From positions 434,001-498,000 of the forward strand of contig NZ_CP041166.1 of NCBI RefSeq assembly GCF_009258045.1: 64,000 bases of DNA, read 5' to 3'. Each line of letters starts with the position of its first letter. The first letter of the stretch is position 1. Positions 47,538 through 57,219 of the stretch are shown one piece after another. The DNA comes from Sulfurimonas xiamenensis. Lineage in GTDB: Bacteria; Campylobacterota; Campylobacteria; Campylobacterales; Sulfurimonadaceae. The notes under the pieces are model-generated. The model was not told the DNA's origin. It searched no databases and worked only from the letters and a program-made list of their open reading frames with translations. Both the position numbers and the translations under genes were made by a program.

Positions 47538-48628
47538 TTTTTGTCTTTGATAAGTGCGTTGAAAAAATTATTGTATTTCTCTGTTGTAGTTCTATGTGAC
47601 ATCTTATTTTCAATGGTATATGCGCAGTTGTTTGAAAACTCCTTTAGTCTTTCGGGTGTATTATAAAGTTTTGTAATTTTTTCTGCAATAGCGTCTGCAT
47701 CTTTTATGGGTACTATAAAACCGTTAAATCCATCCTCTATTATTTCTGCATTTCCCTCAATTGCCGAAGCGATAACCGGTGTTTTACCTGCCAATGATTC
47801 AAGAATCACTCTTGGCAGCCCCTCTTTTCTAATTGATGCTTGAACTAGCACACTGCATGAAGCAATAATTTGAGGGGCGTCGTTTCTAAATCCGGTGAGA
47901 TGGATTCTCTCTTGCATTCCGCTGTTTTTTATCTCAGAGAGGTAAGGTTCTTGTGATATGTTTTCACCGATTAAAATAATATGTATATTTTTATATTTAG
48001 CCAATTGATGAGCGGCTTTAAGCAGATAGATAAGTCCTTTATGTGGTCTTACATTTGCAACGAAAGCAATATTGAAATTTTGATTATTTGTGCCAAAGAG
48101 TTCTAAATTTACGGGAGTTGTATCGTACCAAGAAGTATCGTGTCCTTTATAGATAGTTTCAACTTTTTTTGACTTAGAAAAAATTTGTTTTCTTACATGT
48201 TTTGTTACTGCCTCAGAGACACAGATAACACCGTCTACTCTTGGATTTAGAGCATTTAGGTAGGCGCTTGGATCATGACGGTAAAGCCCGCCGGTCGTGC
48301 CTCTGTATGTTACAAGTTTTACTTTTGTGCCAATGCAGGCGATAACTGCATTTGAAATCGATTTTGAATTTGCTGCATAAACGATATCAATATTTTCTTT
48401 TTTTATAACACTTCTAATTTTTTTAATGGTATTAGGCGAAATCTTTTTTTTGTAATGTTCATCGATGATTTTTATGCCATGCTCTCTAAATCTTGAAGCA
48501 TACTCGCTATCATGTTGTGTCATTATTGTTATGTTGTAACCAAATTTTAAAAGAGAGATATAGATCTCAGCTTCTGGTCTTACACTGTTATAAGAGCCTT
48601 TTGTTGATGTTAGTACGAGCAGATTCAT
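47534..48628 (-). CDS. Glycosyltransferase family 4
   Basis: 364 aa from the ATG at 48628 (GGAAAT upstream); the frame extends 15 codons further to 48673, but those residues precede the typical first strand MNLLVLTSTKGSYNSVRPEA. The C-terminal half has FVANVRPHKGLIYLLKAA and SIRKEGLPRVILESLAGKTP with EGNAEIIEDGFNG, marks of GT4. It probably adds an outer core or O-chain sugar. Confidence 0.85.
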   Translation of the reverse strand: MNLLVLTSTKGSYNSVRPEAEIYISLLKFGYNITIMTQHDSEYASRFREHGIKIIDEHYKKKISPNTIKKIRSVIKKENIDIVYAANSKSISNAVIACIGTKVKLVTYRGTTGGLYRHDPSAYLNALNPRVDGVICVSEAVTKHVRKQIFSKSKKVETIYKGHDTSWYDTTPVNLELFGTNNQNFNIAFVANVRPHKGLIYLLKAAHQLAKYKNIHIILIGENISQEPYLSEIKNSGMQERIHLTGFRNDAPQIIASCSVLVQASIRKEGLPRVILESLAGKTPVIASAIEGNAEIIEDGFNGFIVPIKDADAIAEKITKLYNTPERLKEFSNNCAYTIENKMSHRTTTEKYNNFFNALIKDKK

Positions 48629-48755
48629 ATGTAAAATTATTTCCTTGCTATAGTATCTTGCAATTTTATCCAAATATTATTTATAAACATCGAACACTTT
48701 TTTTTAGTTTTATAAATTCTGGTTTTAAAAGATGCTGTATGTGTATTTAAAACAG

Positions 48756-50696
48756 CTACCTTGAGAGTTTGTTGTTTTTGTACAAATATGAAAAAGTTTG
48801 GTACAAAGAGAGTACTTTTTCTCTATCATTTGTGCTTATATTGCTCTCAAGCTCTTTTTCTAAAGTGTGTTTTAAAAAACCATTATTATTTTTATAACCG
48901 AGTATATTCCCATATGAAAAAAGGACAAATTCACTATTTGATGTACTAAAAATAGAGTTAGATATTGTTGCGATTTCTCCGCTCCATCCTAAAAAATGCG
49001 TAAGAGTCGGTAGTATGTCCGCCTGTGATGATAGTTTTGTTATAACTTGAGGCTTTGGAAATATTTTTGGTGCATAAACTAGCAGAGGTATTCTCAAGTT
49101 CTCTAATTCCCTATTTTGTATATTTAAATTTAAGCCTTGCGTCATGTTTGTATCATCCCCGAAACCTAATGTATGATCAGCTAAAAATATAAAGATAGTG
49201 TTGTCAAACCAAGGCTCTTGTTTTGCTTTTTTCATAAAATCACCAAGAACCTCATCGCTATAGTTAAGTGTATTTAAAAAGCCATATATATTGTTCTCAT
49301 TATGTGGATATTTTTCCCATCTCTTGCCTGGGCTTACAAAAGGAACATGTGTTGAAGATGTAAAAGCAAACGACAAAAAAGGCTCTCTTAACTCATTTAT
49401 TTTTTTATGATAAAAATTTAGCATATTATTATCCCATGTGCCGAATCTTGGGTCTGCTCCACTTTGCTCAAGTCCTAGCTTCTCCATATCCTCGGCGCCG
49501 AAATAGTTGTCAAATCCGCTAAGCTTTGCTATAGAGTCTATACGAAAAGATTCTCTTTTTGAGCTCTGCATGGCTAAGCTTGTGTATCCGTTTTTTTTGG
49601 CAATTTCGGGGAGATATGAAATATCGCTAAGCTCTAAGCCATGCCCTAAGTACTCAAATCCAGGCATAACGCAAATACCTGTTAGGAGTGCAGTTATACC
49701 ATCTATACTTCTTTGGCCATTGGCAAAAAAGTTTGTAAACATCAATCCCTCTTTTGCCAATGCATCAAAATTTTTAGTTACTTCAAAATTTGTACCTGAA
49801 AAACTATCTATATATTTTGCGCTCCAGCTCTCAAGCATGATAATAACAACATTGTGATTTTTTTTAATTTTATTTGTGGATTCTCTTAAAAGTGCAAAAT
49901 TTTTATTTTTAAATGTAAATTCACTAGATTTAAGTGCATTTATACTGTTTTCAAGTGCTTTTTCTTGTGAGTAAAATGTATAGTTTTTATGCTTTTGGGA
50001 AATTGTTTTTACAATCGAAAAAGGAGTGCTTATGGCTAAATTTCCTGATTGAGAGTTATTTGACACAAAAGCATCTGAGAGCCCAAGCGGTTTGCCAGAG
50101 ATATTGCTTCTTATTCCCAAAAAAATAAGAAGTGCAACGATTAATAATGTCAATGAATCTCTTTTTAGAGATAAGTGAATAATCTCATTTTTAAAAGTCA
50201 ATGCTCTTTTAAGGGCAAAAAAGAGCAGAATTTCAAAAATAAAAAAAATAAAGACCTCGTGATAGTTTTGTATAGCCATGTCTAAAACAACATGCATGTC
50301 GTTTTGCATAGCAGTTATTTCGCTTGCCATATGTCGTGAAACATACTCAAAATAGACGATGCCGGATAATTGAATTAAGACAATTACACTCAGGAGTATA
50401 TACCAGACGATATAGATATATTTTTGGAATTTTTTATCATATGTAAATCTAAATGGTAAAAAGTATATTAATAAAAGCCATCCTAAAAAAATACCTATTA
50501 CCGCGATATCTACTCTTGCACCCATAAAAAATGATGCAACTGTTTCATAAAATGTTAAAGATTCAAATTTGTTAAAATAAAAAAAATAGAGCAATACTCT
50601 AAGTAGAGTAAGCGTTGCTAATGATGCAATAAAAAGTGTCACAGCATTTTTAATTTTATTTGTTATTAAAGAATGCAAAATAAAAATACCATCCAA
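48756..50696 (-). CDS. LtaS/OpgB-like sulfatase-fold phosphotransferase
   Basis: 646 aa, TTG start at 50696. Five N-terminal transmembrane helices precede a periplasmic sulfatase-fold domain: VVIIMLESWSAKYIDSF (metal-binding Glu), NGQRSIDGITALLTG (nucleophile region), TSSTHVPF and FLADHTLGFGD. Members move phosphoglycerol or phosphoethanolamine from phospholipid to a sugar polymer or lipid and release diacylglycerol. The neighbouring dgkA, which recycles diacylglycerol, supports this. The acceptor may be the LPS core made by this cluster. Confidence 0.8.
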   Translation of the reverse strand: MDGIFILHSLITNKIKNAVTLFIASLATLTLLRVLLYFFYFNKFESLTFYETVASFFMGARVDIAVIGIFLGWLLLIYFLPFRFTYDKKFQKYIYIVWYILLSVIVLIQLSGIVYFEYVSRHMASEITAMQNDMHVVLDMAIQNYHEVFIFFIFEILLFFALKRALTFKNEIIHLSLKRDSLTLLIVALLIFLGIRSNISGKPLGLSDAFVSNNSQSGNLAISTPFSIVKTISQKHKNYTFYSQEKALENSINALKSSEFTFKNKNFALLRESTNKIKKNHNVVIIMLESWSAKYIDSFSGTNFEVTKNFDALAKEGLMFTNFFANGQRSIDGITALLTGICVMPGFEYLGHGLELSDISYLPEIAKKNGYTSLAMQSSKRESFRIDSIAKLSGFDNYFGAEDMEKLGLEQSGADPRFGTWDNNMLNFYHKKINELREPFLSFAFTSSTHVPFVSPGKRWEKYPHNENNIYGFLNTLNYSDEVLGDFMKKAKQEPWFDNTIFIFLADHTLGFGDDTNMTQGLNLNIQNRELENLRIPLLVYAPKIFPKPQVITKLSSQADILPTLTHFLGWSGEIATISNSIFSTSNSEFVLFSYGNILGYKNNNGFLKHTLEKELESNISTNDREKVLSLYQTFSYLYKNNKLSR

Positions 50697-51025
50697 AAAA
50701 TAATATGTAAGATTATACTAAACATTACAGCAGTTGCAGCTATGTCCTTTGCGCTTTTTGCAAGTGGATGAAACTCTTTTGTTATTAGGTCAACACAGTT
50801 TTCTACAGCGCTATTTATGAGCTCCACTATTAGAATCAAAAATGCACTAAAAAGCAGAATACTTTTTTGCCATAACTCAAAATCTATTAAAATTATTGCT
50901 AGAATGATAAAAGGAGCTAAAAAAAGTTCCAATCTAAAAGAGGATTCTGTTTTTAGAGCATGTAAAAGACCATCTAATGCATATTTTGTATTTTTGAAAA
51001 TATGATATTTTGGTTTATTGTTCAC
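50666..51025 (-). CDS. dgkA: Diacylglycerol kinase
   Basis: 119 aa from a GTG at 51025 (AAGGGAAC upstream); an ATG at 51055 would add ten residues and overlap waaC by 41 nt. Three transmembrane helices and the conserved ELINSAVENCVDLIT are as in bacterial DgkA. It phosphorylates diacylglycerol to phosphatidate at the inner membrane. It overlaps waaC and the LtaS-like gene at its two ends, which links it to the turnover product of that transferase. Confidence 0.92.
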   Translation of the reverse strand: MNNKPKYHIFKNTKYALDGLLHALKTESSFRLELFLAPFIILAIILIDFELWQKSILLFSAFLILIVELINSAVENCVDLITKEFHPLAKSAKDIAATAVMFSIILHIIFWMVFLFCIL

Positions 51026-51998
51026 GCAGTTCCCTTGCAATTCGTATAATTTCATCCGCTTCTATATCGCAAATAGAGAAATCGTTTTTGTTTAGTTTAT
51101 AATGATTTACAATACTTTTGGATTTCACAACTCTGTTAATCGGAGTTACATACACGCGATTTGTGGGAGTCGGACCAAAAATAGTTATAGATGCAACATT
51201 GAGCCCCCATGCCATGTGAGTAGGTCCCGTATCGTTTCCTATAAGCAGAGAACATTTGGAGATAACATCTTTTAGTTCATCCAATGAGCCGCGGGGCAGC
51301 AGATGTAAAAATTCAGACTGCTCTTGCATCCATAGTGCTTTTTTGTGCTCATCTTCACTTCCCCACACTATAAAAGTGTCTGTTTTTAATGCTTCTGCGA
51401 TCTCTACAAACTTCTCTTTTGGATAGTTTCTACTCTCCCAAGTTGAGCCTATGACAAATACATTAAATTTTTTTGGCAGATTTTTTACATGTGAACATGA
51501 GTACAAAAATTTCTCTTTTTCTAAAATATCATTACTTGATACTTTTACGCCAAGCGGTTCGCAAAGGACGGCGACATTTCTATCTATAGTATTTGCATCA
51601 TAAGCAATATGAATTTTTTTATCGTAAAAATAAGAAGCAAAACCCTCCCTGATAGAACTTTTGTCAAATCCTGCTATTGTTTTTGCGCCTATTATTTTAG
51701 TAGTTATTGCAGATTTTAGAAGTCCCTGCGCATCTATAACGATGTCATAATTGTTTTTTGAGTAGCTCTTTAAGATTTTGTATTGAGTAAAAATAGTGCT
51801 TTTTTTCTTTTTGATAGATTTTAGATTAATTGACAAGATATTATCTATATGCGGATTGTTTTTAAGCACATCTGCAAATGCACTCTCTACGACCCAGTCG
51901 ATTTGTGAATCAGGCAGCGCTTTTTTTATAAATTGCAATGCTACCATAGCATGGATGATATCTCCCATAGCGGAGAGTTTTACTATACAAATTTTCAT
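51015..51998 (-). CDS. waaC: ADP-heptose:LPS heptosyltransferase I
   Basis: 327 aa, GT9 family, ATG at 51998 overlapping the upstream stop as TGATG; four extra codons to 52010 are less likely. The start KICIVKLSAMGDIIHAMVAL and LLIGNDTGPTHMAWGL with FGPTPTNR are typical of WaaC. It adds the first heptose to Kdo of lipid A. Both heptosyltransferases are thus in the window. Confidence 0.93.
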   Translation of the reverse strand: MKICIVKLSAMGDIIHAMVALQFIKKALPDSQIDWVVESAFADVLKNNPHIDNILSINLKSIKKKKSTIFTQYKILKSYSKNNYDIVIDAQGLLKSAITTKIIGAKTIAGFDKSSIREGFASYFYDKKIHIAYDANTIDRNVAVLCEPLGVKVSSNDILEKEKFLYSCSHVKNLPKKFNVFVIGSTWESRNYPKEKFVEIAEALKTDTFIVWGSEDEHKKALWMQEQSEFLHLLPRGSLDELKDVISKCSLLIGNDTGPTHMAWGLNVASITIFGPTPTNRVYVTPINRVVKSKSIVNHYKLNKNDFSICDIEADEIIRIARELREQ

Positions 51999-52678
51999 CA
52001 ATTGTACCATCTTATATATGTTTTTAAAATTTTTGCATTATTTCCGCCAATTACACTGTGTTTAATGCCGCTAAAATTTTTAGTTATGGTTGTGTTAGCT
52101 GCAATAATGCACCCATCATCAATATTTGTATTTTTAAGTATAAAACATCTGGCGCCAATCCATACACCATTTCCGATAACAATCTCTGTCGGATTATTTA
52201 TAATATTATTATTTATATCTAAAACAGGATGATGATCGCTGTCCATAATTATAGTTTGCCAAGATATTCTAGCATTATCTCCGATGCTGATTTTTTTTGT
52301 GCATAAAATAATAGTATCGCCCGTTATTCCAAATCTTTCTCCAGCGCTGAAAATTGCCTCTTTGTGTATAATGAATTTTGATCCTAGGCCTATTTTTGCT
52401 CTGCCTTTAAAGTTTACTATACCGTCTATTTTCAATATAGTTCTAGTATAAGTATAGTCTATATGTTCAGTTCCTCCAAAGCCTATGCGAATAATTCCAG
52501 TTTTTACTTTAGTAAGGTTTACTTCTCCGTTTAATGATATAAGTTTGGTTTTATTTGAAACAATTATAGGGAGTTTTAGAGCTTGATTAAAAGGCAGAAG
52601 TCTAAAATTTACATATACGCTCTTTGGAAATCCGAAAAGGTATTTGAATATGTGAGATATTTTTCTTAATTTTAACAT
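51998..52678 (-). CDS. Left-handed beta-helix acyltransferase (hexapeptide repeat)
   Basis: 226 aa. Hexapeptide repeats run from about residue 70 to 215, with the MDSDHH and GNGVWIGARCFILKN blocks of sugar O-acetyltransferases. It probably acetylates a core or surface sugar. It is the first gene of the minus-strand LPS transcript, divergent from msbA. The 106 nt between the two (52679-52784) should hold both promoters. Confidence 0.8.
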   Translation of the reverse strand: MLKLRKISHIFKYLFGFPKSVYVNFRLLPFNQALKLPIIVSNKTKLISLNGEVNLTKVKTGIIRIGFGGTEHIDYTYTRTILKIDGIVNFKGRAKIGLGSKFIIHKEAIFSAGERFGITGDTIILCTKKISIGDNARISWQTIIMDSDHHPVLDINNNIINNPTEIVIGNGVWIGARCFILKNTNIDDGCIIAANTTITKNFSGIKHSVIGGNNAKILKTYIRWYN

Positions 52679-52784
52679 TGTTCAAAATCCTAATAATTTA
52701 TGTAATAATAGCATAATTAGATCTAAATTAATTGTTATTGTTTTTTAGATAAAATTCTTTGAAAAATATTAAACGGAATAGTTA

Positions 52785-54494
52785 TTGAAAAAAGTTTTAA
52801 AACGATATATGCCATTTATAAAAGAGTATAAATTACAATATTTTTTAGTTCTTATCGGCATACTATTGACAGTGAGTGCAACTACTGCGACGGCTCATAT
52901 TATGAAGCCTTTGATGGATGAGATGTTTATAGAAAAAAAAGAGGATATGTTATATCTTATACCTTTTGGGCTTGTCGGTATATATTTTTTCAAATCAATC
53001 GGCAGATATATGCAGTCAGTTTTTATGGCTTATATCGGTCAGCATATTATTACAAGGCTTCGAGAGATACTATTGGAAAAGATAATAAATCTTGATATGA
53101 CATTTTTGTATCTCAACCGCAGCGGTGAACTTATCTCAAGGATTACAAACGATATAGACCGTATAAGATATTTCGTCTCAAATATGCTGCCGGAGTTATT
53201 TCGTGAGAGTTTGACTGTAGTCGCGCTTGTAGGTTATGTTATATATTTAAATCCATTACTTGCATTTTACTCTTTGGTTTTAATGCCGCTTATTATCTAT
53301 CCGCTTCTTCTTATAGCTAAAAAATTAAAAAAATATTCTCGCCGTTCTCAGGAAAAAAACGCTGATGTAGTTTCGCGTTTGAGCGAAGTTTTTAATAATG
53401 CTGAGATCATAAAAGCAAATGCTACGCAAAAGTTTGAGATAAATCGATTTAGTATTGAGAACTGGAAATTTTTTAAGATAAATATGAAAGCCATATATGT
53501 TGGAGATATAGTCTCCCCTATGATGGAGATTGTCGGAGCCATGGGGCTTGCGGCGGTTATTTTTGTAGGCGGCAGAGAGGTTTATAACGGTAATATGAGT
53601 GTTGGAGAGTTTACAGCATTTTTAACCGCTGTCGGACTTGTTTTTCAACCCATCCGCCGCATAGGCACAATTTACTCAAAAATCCAAGATGCAATAGCTG
53701 CAAGCGAAAGGGTTTTTGAAGTACTGGATACTAAAAACAAGATTGTTGACGGAAACAAAGTTTTAGAAGATGATATCACGCATATAGAGTATAAAGATGT
53801 AAAGCTAAAATATGATGATTTTTACGCTCTAGACACTATAAACATAGATATAAAACAGGGGCAGAATATAGCGCTTGTCGGTGACAGCGGCGGTGGAAAA
53901 AGTACATTTATAAATATGCTTCTGCGCTTTTATGATCCAGATAGCGGTGAGGTTTTGATAAATGGCACAAATATACAAGAGTTTACGCAGGATTCGCTTA
54001 AACATCATATCTCACTGGTAACTCAGAGAATTTATATATTTCAAGATACTTTGGCGGCAAATGTTGCTTATGGCCAAGAAGTAGATGAAGATAGAGTAAA
54101 AGAAGCACTTAAACTGGCGGATGCATGGGACTTTGTAAATTCTCTTGAAAATGGAATAGATACTAAAATGGAAGAGTTTGGTTCAAACTTATCAGGCGGA
54201 CAGAGACAAAGAATCGCAATTGCAAGAGCAATCTATAAACATGCCTCTTTAATTCTTTTTGATGAAGCAACATCAGCGCTGGATAATGAGAGTGAGAAGA
54301 GAATACATGCTGCTCTTGATGCATATACAAAAGATAAAATCACTATAACAATTGCGCACAGACTCAGTACAATTGAGCATGCGGATAAGATATTGGTAAT
54401 GCAAAAAGGTAAAATTGTAGCAAGCGGAAAACATAGTGAGCTTTTGGAACATTCTGAGGTTTACCAAAGATTAGCCGGAACTTTTAAAAATTAA
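52785..54494 (+). CDS. msbA: Lipid A/LPS-core flippase, MsbA-type ABC transporter
   Basis: 569 aa, TTG start. An N-terminal exporter membrane domain (about 15-310) is followed by an ATPase domain: Walker A GDSGGGKST near residues 366-374, signature LSGGQRQRIAIARA, Walker B ILFDEATSALD. It flips lipid A-core across the inner membrane as a homodimer. It is divergent from the LPS cluster and probably serves it. Confidence 0.88.
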   Translation: MKKVLKRYMPFIKEYKLQYFLVLIGILLTVSATTATAHIMKPLMDEMFIEKKEDMLYLIPFGLVGIYFFKSIGRYMQSVFMAYIGQHIITRLREILLEKIINLDMTFLYLNRSGELISRITNDIDRIRYFVSNMLPELFRESLTVVALVGYVIYLNPLLAFYSLVLMPLIIYPLLLIAKKLKKYSRRSQEKNADVVSRLSEVFNNAEIIKANATQKFEINRFSIENWKFFKINMKAIYVGDIVSPMMEIVGAMGLAAVIFVGGREVYNGNMSVGEFTAFLTAVGLVFQPIRRIGTIYSKIQDAIAASERVFEVLDTKNKIVDGNKVLEDDITHIEYKDVKLKYDDFYALDTINIDIKQGQNIALVGDSGGGKSTFINMLLRFYDPDSGEVLINGTNIQEFTQDSLKHHISLVTQRIYIFQDTLAANVAYGQEVDEDRVKEALKLADAWDFVNSLENGIDTKMEEFGSNLSGGQRQRIAIARAIYKHASLILFDEATSALDNESEKRIHAALDAYTKDKITITIAHRLSTIEHADKILVMQKGKIVASGKHSELLEHSEVYQRLAGTFKN

Positions 54495-54558
54495 ATTAAT
54501 CAGATTTTCAACACTTTTTAGAGATAATCGCCATAATTATAAAAAATGGACTATTAAT

Positions 54559-55926
54559 ATGCTAGATTTCGCAAAATTTACAAAGTACTCAAAACCAGGA
54601 CCTCGTTATACAAGTTATCCGACAGCTTTGGAGTTTAGTGACGCTTTTGGATATGATGAATATGTACAAAAATTAGAACAGCAAGATCCATCTCGTCCTT
54701 TGAGTCTTTACTTCCACCTACCGTTTTGCAAAAATGCATGTTATTTTTGCGGCTGCAATGTTGTTTTTACCTCCAAAGAAGATAAAATGCTTCGTTACTT
54801 GGACTATTTAAAAAGAGAGTTAAAGATTCTTTCAAAACATTTAAACTGCAACAGAGAAGTGATTCAGATGCACTTTGGCGGCGGTACACCGACATTTTTC
54901 AGTGCAGCGCAGCTTGAAGAGGTGATAAAAGAGATTAAGTCTTTTTTTCCAAATTTTGTAAAAGATGCCGAAGTCAGCTGCGAGATAGATCCGCGTCATA
55001 TTGATGAAGATCAGATGAGAGTTCTAAGCGAAAACGGTTTTAATCGTGTAAGTTTTGGTATTCAGGATTTTAATGAAAAAGTTCAGATTGCTATTCACAG
55101 AATTCAACCTTACGATACCACAAAAAATGCTATGGATTTGGCAAGAAAATACAATATGGTTTCAGTAAATGTTGACCTTATATACGGACTCCCTTTTCAG
55201 TCGCTTGAAACATTTAAAGAAACTTTGGAACTGGCTATTACTCTCAATCCGGACAGATTTGCAGTATTTAACTACGCGCATGTTCCTTGGATGAAAAAAA
55301 CTATGCGTAAGATTGATGAGACAACGCTTCCTCTTCCGGATGAAAAACTTAAAATTTTGCAGTACACCATAGATTTTTTAACTTCAAACGGTTACAAAAT
55401 GATTGGAATGGATCACTTTGCCAAACCTGAAGATGAACTTTTTAAAGCTATACAAAAAGGTGAACTTCACAGAAACTTTCAAGGCTATACTACAAAAGGC
55501 GGAGCTGATCTTATAGGGGTAGGGCTTACTTCCATCGGCGAAGGAGTAGCTCATTATGCTCAAAACTTTAAAGATATGAGAGAGTATGAAGAATCAATTG
55601 ATTCTGGAAAACTTCCGTTTGAACGCGGTATTGTTCTCAATGAAGATGATCAAATTAGACAATATGTGATTATGGAGCTTATGAGTAACTTTAAGCTTGA
55701 TATAAAAAGATTTGAAAAACTCTTTAACATTGAGTTTAAGAAATATTTTGCTGATGCCATAGAAGCCCTTAAGCCTTTTGAGGAGGATGAACTTTTAACT
55801 ATCAGCGATGATTTTATAGAGTGCAGCCAGACAGGTACTCTGCTTATTAGAAATATTGCGATGCCGTTTGATGCTTATATGAAAAAGCATGCGGCTAACG
55901 CAAAAACATTCTCAAAAACGGTATAG
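54559..55926 (+). CDS. hemN: Oxygen-independent coproporphyrinogen III oxidase
   Basis: 455 aa radical-SAM enzyme. The 4Fe-4S cysteines are Cys57, Cys61 and Cys64 in FCKNACYFCGC, with the extra Cys66 typical of true HemN. FGGGTPTFF and ISFGIQDF-like blocks follow. It converts coproporphyrinogen III to protoporphyrinogen IX in anaerobic heme synthesis, needed here for the cytochromes. The next gene starts 2 nt after its stop. Confidence 0.94.
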   Translation: MLDFAKFTKYSKPGPRYTSYPTALEFSDAFGYDEYVQKLEQQDPSRPLSLYFHLPFCKNACYFCGCNVVFTSKEDKMLRYLDYLKRELKILSKHLNCNREVIQMHFGGGTPTFFSAAQLEEVIKEIKSFFPNFVKDAEVSCEIDPRHIDEDQMRVLSENGFNRVSFGIQDFNEKVQIAIHRIQPYDTTKNAMDLARKYNMVSVNVDLIYGLPFQSLETFKETLELAITLNPDRFAVFNYAHVPWMKKTMRKIDETTLPLPDEKLKILQYTIDFLTSNGYKMIGMDHFAKPEDELFKAIQKGELHRNFQGYTTKGGADLIGVGLTSIGEGVAHYAQNFKDMREYEESIDSGKLPFERGIVLNEDDQIRQYVIMELMSNFKLDIKRFEKLFNIEFKKYFADAIEALKPFEEDELLTISDDFIECSQTGTLLIRNIAMPFDAYMKKHAANAKTFSKTV

Positions 55927-55928
55927 CA

Positions 55929-57212
55929 ATGGGCAAATCAGCGCAAGAGATTTTTAATTTTTCTTCTATTACTGATGATTGTATCAAGTGTGGAAAATGT
56001 ATACCCGTTTGTACTATTCATGGTGTAAATGCAGATGAGGTTACCTCTCCCCGTGGTTTTTTAGATCTTTTGGGAGCGTATCAAAGGGGAAATTTAGAGC
56101 TTGATGAAAATGCCAAAGCTATCTTTGAGAGCTGCTTCTTATGTACTGCATGTGTTGAGGTTTGTCCAAAATCACTTCCTACGGATATGGTGATAGAGCA
56201 GGTTAGAGCAGATATAGGCAAAAAATTTGGCATTGCATGGTATAAAAAAGCTTTCTTCTTGCTTCTTCGCCACCGTTGGCTAAATGACTTGGCTTTTAAA
56301 CTTGGCTGGGCATTTCAGACTTGCGGATTTAAAATTCAAGCAGATATTGACTCAATGAGTTCGCGCTTTAATCTGCCGATGTTAAAAGTAGACAGACTCC
56401 TTCCAAGCCTTAGAAAAACATCATTTTTAAATTCTCACCCGGAAAATATAAACAATGGAGGGAAGAGAAAAGTTGCTATTTTTATAGGTTGTCTGGGAAA
56501 TTACAACTATGTAGATGTAGGAAATTCTCTTTTGGAGATATTAAAAGCACTTGAGATTGATGCTTTTTTGGCAAAAGATCAAAAATGCTGCTCTGCGCCT
56601 GCCTATTTTACAGGCGATTTTGATACGGTTGATTATAATGCAAAGTTTAATATAGAGTATTTTGAGAGTTTTTCAAAGGATGTAGAAGCAATTATAGTTC
56701 CAGAGGCTACATGCAGCGCTATGTTAAAGATAGATTATGAGCACTATTTTCATGATCAGCCTGAGTGGAAAGCAAGAGCTGTTGCGTTAAAAGATAAAAT
56801 TTTTATGGCAACAGAGTGGCTTGAGAAACATACACATCTTAATGAACTTTTAGAGTCTAAGAAAAAAGATTCAAAGATAGTTACATATCACGATCCGTGC
56901 CATGCCAAAAAAATGCAGGGCATTCATCAAGAACCAAGAAATCTTATCAGCAAAAATTACAATATTGTTGAGATGAGCGATCCAAATACATGCTGCGGAT
57001 TTGGCGGCGTGACTATGCAGAGTGAGAAGTATCATTTTGCAAAAGCAGCAGGAATTCCAAAAGCAGATATGATTAAAAAAACAAATGCAGATGTAGTAAG
57101 TGCAGAGTGCAGCGCCTGCAGAATGCAGATAAATGCATCAATGAACTATGTGGACGCAAAAACTGTATTTAAAAATCCTATTGAGCTTATCGCTGAAGCC
57201 TTGAGAGACTAA
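55929..57212 (+). CDS. Fe-S oxidoreductase with two CCG domains (GlcF/LutA/HdrD-like)
   Basis: 427 aa. Two ferredoxin-type clusters are visible: CIKCGKCIPVC (18-28) and CFLCTACVEVCP (about 69-80). Two CCG domains follow, with KCCSAPAYF and TCCGFGGV preceded by PCHAKK. Such proteins are electron-transfer subunits of dehydrogenases for glycolate, lactate or glycerol 3-phosphate. The catalytic flavin subunit is not next to it. It is paired with hemN by a 2-nt gap, so co-expression is likely. The substrate is unknown. Confidence 0.85.
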   Translation: MGKSAQEIFNFSSITDDCIKCGKCIPVCTIHGVNADEVTSPRGFLDLLGAYQRGNLELDENAKAIFESCFLCTACVEVCPKSLPTDMVIEQVRADIGKKFGIAWYKKAFFLLLRHRWLNDLAFKLGWAFQTCGFKIQADIDSMSSRFNLPMLKVDRLLPSLRKTSFLNSHPENINNGGKRKVAIFIGCLGNYNYVDVGNSLLEILKALEIDAFLAKDQKCCSAPAYFTGDFDTVDYNAKFNIEYFESFSKDVEAIIVPEATCSAMLKIDYEHYFHDQPEWKARAVALKDKIFMATEWLEKHTHLNELLESKKKDSKIVTYHDPCHAKKMQGIHQEPRNLISKNYNIVEMSDPNTCCGFGGVTMQSEKYHFAKAAGIPKADMIKKTNADVVSAECSACRMQINASMNYVDAKTVFKNPIELIAEALRD

Positions 57213-57219
57213 ACTTTTT

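Noticed and set aside
43305-50128. Several plus-strand open frames across the LPS cluster
   Set aside because: They are shadows of well-supported minus-strand genes with clear motifs.
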